Made by a program: the position numbers and the translations under genes. DNA of 18,718 nucleotides, taken from assembly GCA_046290435.1 (NCBI GenBank), contig JBKAGO010000015.1, positions 1-18,718 of the forward strand, written 5' to 3'. Shown in pieces: positions 16,120 through 18,718 of this stretch. Origin of the DNA: CAVQUE01 sp046290435 (GTDB lineage Bacteria; Actinomycetota; Acidimicrobiia; Acidimicrobiales; UBA8592). The notes beneath the pieces were generated by a model, which saw only the letters and a program-made list of their open reading frames with translations, made no database searches and was not told the origin of the DNA. Within the stretch, counting starts at the first letter, position 1, and each line of letters begins with the position of its first letter.

Positions 16120-17355
16120 ATGGCTCTCCTCCTCCACGATGCCCTGCTCGCCGACGGCCGTCGGGTCGATCTGATGGTCGGCGACGACGGTCGCATCGCG
16201 TCCGTCGCTCCCACTGCGCCCATCCCGGCGCCGGTCGACGGCGTCGTCGTCGACGAGCTCGCAGGCCGACTGCTGCTGGCGGCGATGGCCGAACCGCACG
16301 CGCATCTGGACAAAGCACTCACCGCCGAGGCCGTGCCCAACCCCAAGGGCGACCTCATGGGCGCCATCGAAGCGTGGATCGCCGCCGCCCAGACCGGCAT
16401 GTTCACCCACGACAACACGGTCGAGCGTGCGGCGCAGGCGATGGAGTTGCTGTTGGTGCACGGCGTCACCGCCGTCCGCACACACGTCAACGTCCTCGAC
16501 GCCATCGGTGCGTCGAGCGTCGTCGCCGTCAAGGAAGCGGCGGCCCGATTCGACGGCCTCCTCGACGTCCAAGTGGTCGCCCTCACCGGCAGCCCCATGA
16601 CAGGCCCCGACGGCGCCGCCAACCGGCGGGCCCTCGACGCGGCCGTCGAGGCCGGAGTCGACCTCGTGGGTGGGTGCCCGCACCTCGATCCCGACCCCGA
16701 AGGCCTCATCGCCAACGCCATCGCCGTGGCCACCGACGCCGGGATCGGCATCGATCTCCACGTCGACGAGATGCTCGACCCGTCGGTGCTGACGCTGCGG
16801 GAGTTCGCCCGACAGGTCATCGACGCCGGCTTCACCGGCCCGGTCGCGGCCAGCCACTGCGTCACCCTGGGCATGCAGCCACCCGAGGTGCAGGCGGCGG
16901 TGGCGCGCGAGGTGGCCGAAGCCGGCATCGCGGTGTTCCCGCTGCCGCAGACCAACCTGTTCCTCCAGGGCCGCGACGACCCCACCGCCACGCCCAGAGG
17001 CCTCACCGCGGTGCAGGCGCTGCGTGATGCGGGTGTGCTGGTCGCGGCGGGCGCCGACAACGTGCAGGACCCGTTCAACCTCGTCGGTCGCAGCGACCCG
17101 CTCGAGACCGCGGCGCTGATGGTGATGGCCGGCCACCAGCTGCCCGACGTCGCCTACGACATGGTCAGCGCCAACGTGCGCCAGGCCATGGGCCTGTCGC
17201 AGGTGAGCTTCGCGGTGGGCGACGTGTTCGACGCAGTGGCCATCGACGCCCCGAGCGTGCGCGGCGCCATCGCCGACGCCTCGATGTCACGCCGGGTGTA
17301 CCGCCACGGCCGCCTCGTCGCCGAATCCACCCAGACCGCCACCGTCCACCGCTGA
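16120..17355 (+). CDS. Amidohydrolase, cytosine deaminase (CodA)-like
   Basis: This is a 411-residue protein from ATG 16120. The metal and catalytic set of the CodA group is complete: H60-x-H62 in EPHAHLDKA, H214 with E217 in HVDEM, H246 in ASHCVTLG, and D313 in AGADNVQDPF. Apart from the first two histidines being shifted by one, the numbering equals that of E. coli CodA as I recall it. The CodA stretch carrying the cytosine-binding Gln (FPQ, near 156) appears here as ALTGSP, and the Asp after D313 is Asn. The substrate is therefore likely not cytosine, but another cyclic amide, amidine or aminoheterocycle. The protein is predicted cytoplasmic. It is flanked on both sides by long-hairpin elements and divergent from the UbiD gene. 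Confidence 0.88.
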   Translation: MALLLHDALLADGRRVDLMVGDDGRIASVAPTAPIPAPVDGVVVDELAGRLLLAAMAEPHAHLDKALTAEAVPNPKGDLMGAIEAWIAAAQTGMFTHDNTVERAAQAMELLLVHGVTAVRTHVNVLDAIGASSVVAVKEAAARFDGLLDVQVVALTGSPMTGPDGAANRRALDAAVEAGVDLVGGCPHLDPDPEGLIANAIAVATDAGIGIDLHVDEMLDPSVLTLREFARQVIDAGFTGPVAASHCVTLGMQPPEVQAAVAREVAEAGIAVFPLPQTNLFLQGRDDPTATPRGLTAVQALRDAGVLVAAGADNVQDPFNLVGRSDPLETAALMVMAGHQLPDVAYDMVSANVRQAMGLSQVSFAVGDVFDAVAIDAPSVRGAIADASMSRRVYRHGRLVAESTQTATVHR

Positions 17356-17370
17356 GCGCTGGGGTAGGGC

Positions 17371-17460
17371 TGGGGTCAAGTCGTACTTTCAACCAACTCG
17401 AGCCCAGAAGCCTCCCCTGACACCCGACTCGGAGTTGGTTGAAAGTACGACTTGACCCCA
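17371..17460. repeat. 90-bp long-hairpin element 2 (REP/MITE-like)
   Basis: Arms 17371-17399 and 17432-17460 are perfect 29-base inverted repeats around a 32-base loop. The arm starts TGGGGTCA, then seven bases, then CTTTC, as in element 1. It fills the gap between the convergent amidohydrolase and Rieske genes, so it could also act as a transcription-blocking hairpin. It has no U-tract. Confidence 0.9.
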
Positions 17461-17465
17461 GTGGT

Positions 17466-18692
17466 TCAGGCCAACGTCTCGGACAACGGCACGGTCGACA
17501 GGTCGGTGTCGGGGCCGACGATGTAGTTGCCGGCGATGACCGACACCACGGCGTCGGCGGGGTCGAACGACACGCCCACGGGGTCGCCGCCGTCGGCGAC
17601 GATGCGGACCTGCTCCTTGAACTGGCGGCGCACCATCGACACGCCCCGATCGGTGGACGACAGATGCTCGGTGCTGTGGCGGGTGATGGGACCCTGGCCG
17701 ACCTGGGTCTCGTAGTCGCCGGGGAAGCGCTGGTGCTCCTCGTCGCTGAGCTCGAACCAGCTGCGGTCGCCGTCGTAGAGAGCGAGGCCCTGGGCCGCCT
17801 CACCCTTCGGCTTGCGAATCATCGCGATCACCCGGGTGTGGGTGTCGTCGATCGGGATCGCCCACGACAAGTTGTTGGTCCGCCCCAGGTACGCAAGCGT
17901 CGGGGTGGGGATGACCCGCATCGTCGGCACCCGGATCTCGGTGATGCGATGCAGCGTCGTGCCGTCGGGCAGCTCGCGGTCCTGGGTCGCCGTGATGCCC
18001 CACGGGTGACGCTGCCAGTCGATGCGGGGCCAGATCTCCAGGCGAGGGTCGAACTGGGGTCCGCTGATGGCGTTGTGCAGGATGAACACGTGGTACGGGT
18101 CCATCGCGTTCTCATGCGTCTGGAACCAGTTGCACGGCGCGACGTCGGGTCCGCCGAAGGCGAACCGGTCGAAGGTGACGATCTCCTCGTCGTCGCCGAG
18201 GTCGTCGAAGATGTCGTAGGTGGGGAACACCGGCTGGCGGTCGGCCGGGCCCATGTAGGTGAAGATCAGGCCGTGGTACTCCACCACCGGATACCAGGGC
18301 TGGCGATACGAACCCTTGTTGCGGCCCCGGTCGGGCTCGCACGGCTGGTCGAGACAGGTGCCGTCGGCGCCGAACAGCCACCCGTGGTAGGGGCAGCGGA
18401 TGCCGACGTCCTCGACGCGGCCGAAGTACAGGCTCGTGCCCCTGTGGCAACACCGTGGTTCCAACAGCCCCGGTGTCCCCGACGCGTCGCGGTACAAGAT
18501 GAGGTCCTCGCCGAGGAGACGTACCTCCCGCGGCACCGTCGTCGCCTCCCCACTCGTGGCCACCGGATGCCAGTAACGCCGCAGCAGCTCCCCGCTCGGG
18601 GTCCCCGCCCCGACTTCCACGAGCTCGGTGTCCCAGTGGCCGGGGTCTCGCCCGTAGGCCCGGCCGTCGTCGGTGCTCGTCGTCGCTTCCAT
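17466..18692 (-). CDS. Rieske non-heme iron oxygenase, alpha subunit
   Basis: The 408-residue protein starts at ATG 18692, with GGGGGT a few bases upstream on the minus strand. The N-terminal Rieske [2Fe-2S] domain has C81-x-H83, sixteen residues, then C100-x2-H103 (CPYHGW). The catalytic domain shows D198-P-Y-H201-x4-H206, the bridging Asp and two iron-binding His of ring-hydroxylating and O/N-demethylating oxygenases. Layout and length (about 400) resemble the phthalate or vanillate oxygenase group, which lack a beta subunit, rather than naphthalene-type enzymes. No reductase or ferredoxin gene is visible here; one may lie beyond 18718. Its substrate is unknown. It is convergent with the amidohydrolase, with the hairpin element between them. 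Confidence 0.92.
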   Translation of the reverse strand: MEATTSTDDGRAYGRDPGHWDTELVEVGAGTPSGELLRRYWHPVATSGEATTVPREVRLLGEDLILYRDASGTPGLLEPRCCHRGTSLYFGRVEDVGIRCPYHGWLFGADGTCLDQPCEPDRGRNKGSYRQPWYPVVEYHGLIFTYMGPADRQPVFPTYDIFDDLGDDEEIVTFDRFAFGGPDVAPCNWFQTHENAMDPYHVFILHNAISGPQFDPRLEIWPRIDWQRHPWGITATQDRELPDGTTLHRITEIRVPTMRVIPTPTLAYLGRTNNLSWAIPIDDTHTRVIAMIRKPKGEAAQGLALYDGDRSWFELSDEEHQRFPGDYETQVGQGPITRHSTEHLSSTDRGVSMVRRQFKEQVRIVADGGDPVGVSFDPADAVVSVIAGNYIVGPDTDLSTVPLSETLA

Positions 18693-18718
18693 CGCATACC
18701 CCCAGGAGTGCGAGAGGC

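Noticed and set aside
14523..17027. 834-residue plus-strand frame across PhyH, UbiD and the deaminase
   Set aside because: It opposes two well-supported minus-strand enzymes and turns Arg/His-rich over the deaminase in the wrong frame.
17371..17460. Hairpin read as a simple intrinsic terminator
   Set aside because: The arms are far longer than usual, there is no T-run on either side, and a second element with the same ends sits in a promoter region, so a repeat-family explanation is better.

Overview
The window is high-GC bacterial DNA with dense, short-spaced genes, many GTG starts and several 4-base start/stop overlaps. Together with a DUF222/HNH (13E12-type) gene, a CYP142-like P450, a luciferase-like F420-type oxidoreductase and a DUF3048 protein, this points to an actinomycetotal genome, possibly a non-Streptomyces lineage such as Acidimicrobiia. 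The phylum is a good inference; the class is a guess.

Region 1 (1-4710) looks accessory. It holds a DUF222-HNH endonuclease gene, a doubtful small ORF, a two-gene minus-strand pair resembling a toxin-antitoxin module, a P450 gene remnant (1957-2202), a large secreted protein of unknown function with visibly lower GC and its own sigma70-like promoter, and a small lipoprotein. The remnant carries the heme-binding end of a P450. Over 190 bp it matches the 3' end of the intact P450 at 4714-5937, with 8 differences that are all synonymous.

Region 2 (4714-8872) is a divergent pair: the P450 on the minus strand, and two overlapping plus-strand genes for different fold-type II PLP enzymes. Region 3 (8928-10899, minus) is cell-envelope related: a membrane-anchored DUF3048 protein and an M15D (VanX-like) D-Ala-D-Ala dipeptidase. 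Region 4 (11000-13659, plus) is a two-gene operon: a CrtI/PYROXD2-like FAD oxidoreductase and a luciferase-like oxidoreductase joined by a GTGA overlap.

Region 5 (13736-18692) is catabolic in flavour. It holds a UbiD-family decarboxylase followed by a PhyH-family Fe(II)/2-oxoglutarate dioxygenase on the minus strand, a cytosine-deaminase-like amidohydrolase on the plus strand, and a Rieske oxygenase alpha subunit on the minus strand. The amidohydrolase is bracketed by two 90-bp long-hairpin elements (16000-16089 and 17371-17460). They differ in sequence but share termini and a motif spacing (GGGGTCA, N7, CTTTC), which makes them look like members of a mobile or REP-like hairpin family. Between the UbiD and PhyH genes, a partly duplicated gene start creates an 18-codon micro-ORF joined to both genes by ATGA overlaps.

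The oxygenases, decarboxylase, deaminase and PLP enzymes would fit breakdown or tailoring of ring compounds or sterol-like substrates. No single pathway can be proved from the sequence. No redox partner (ferredoxin or reductase), UbiX, transporter or regulator gene is present in the window. No tRNA, rRNA or CRISPR array was seen.
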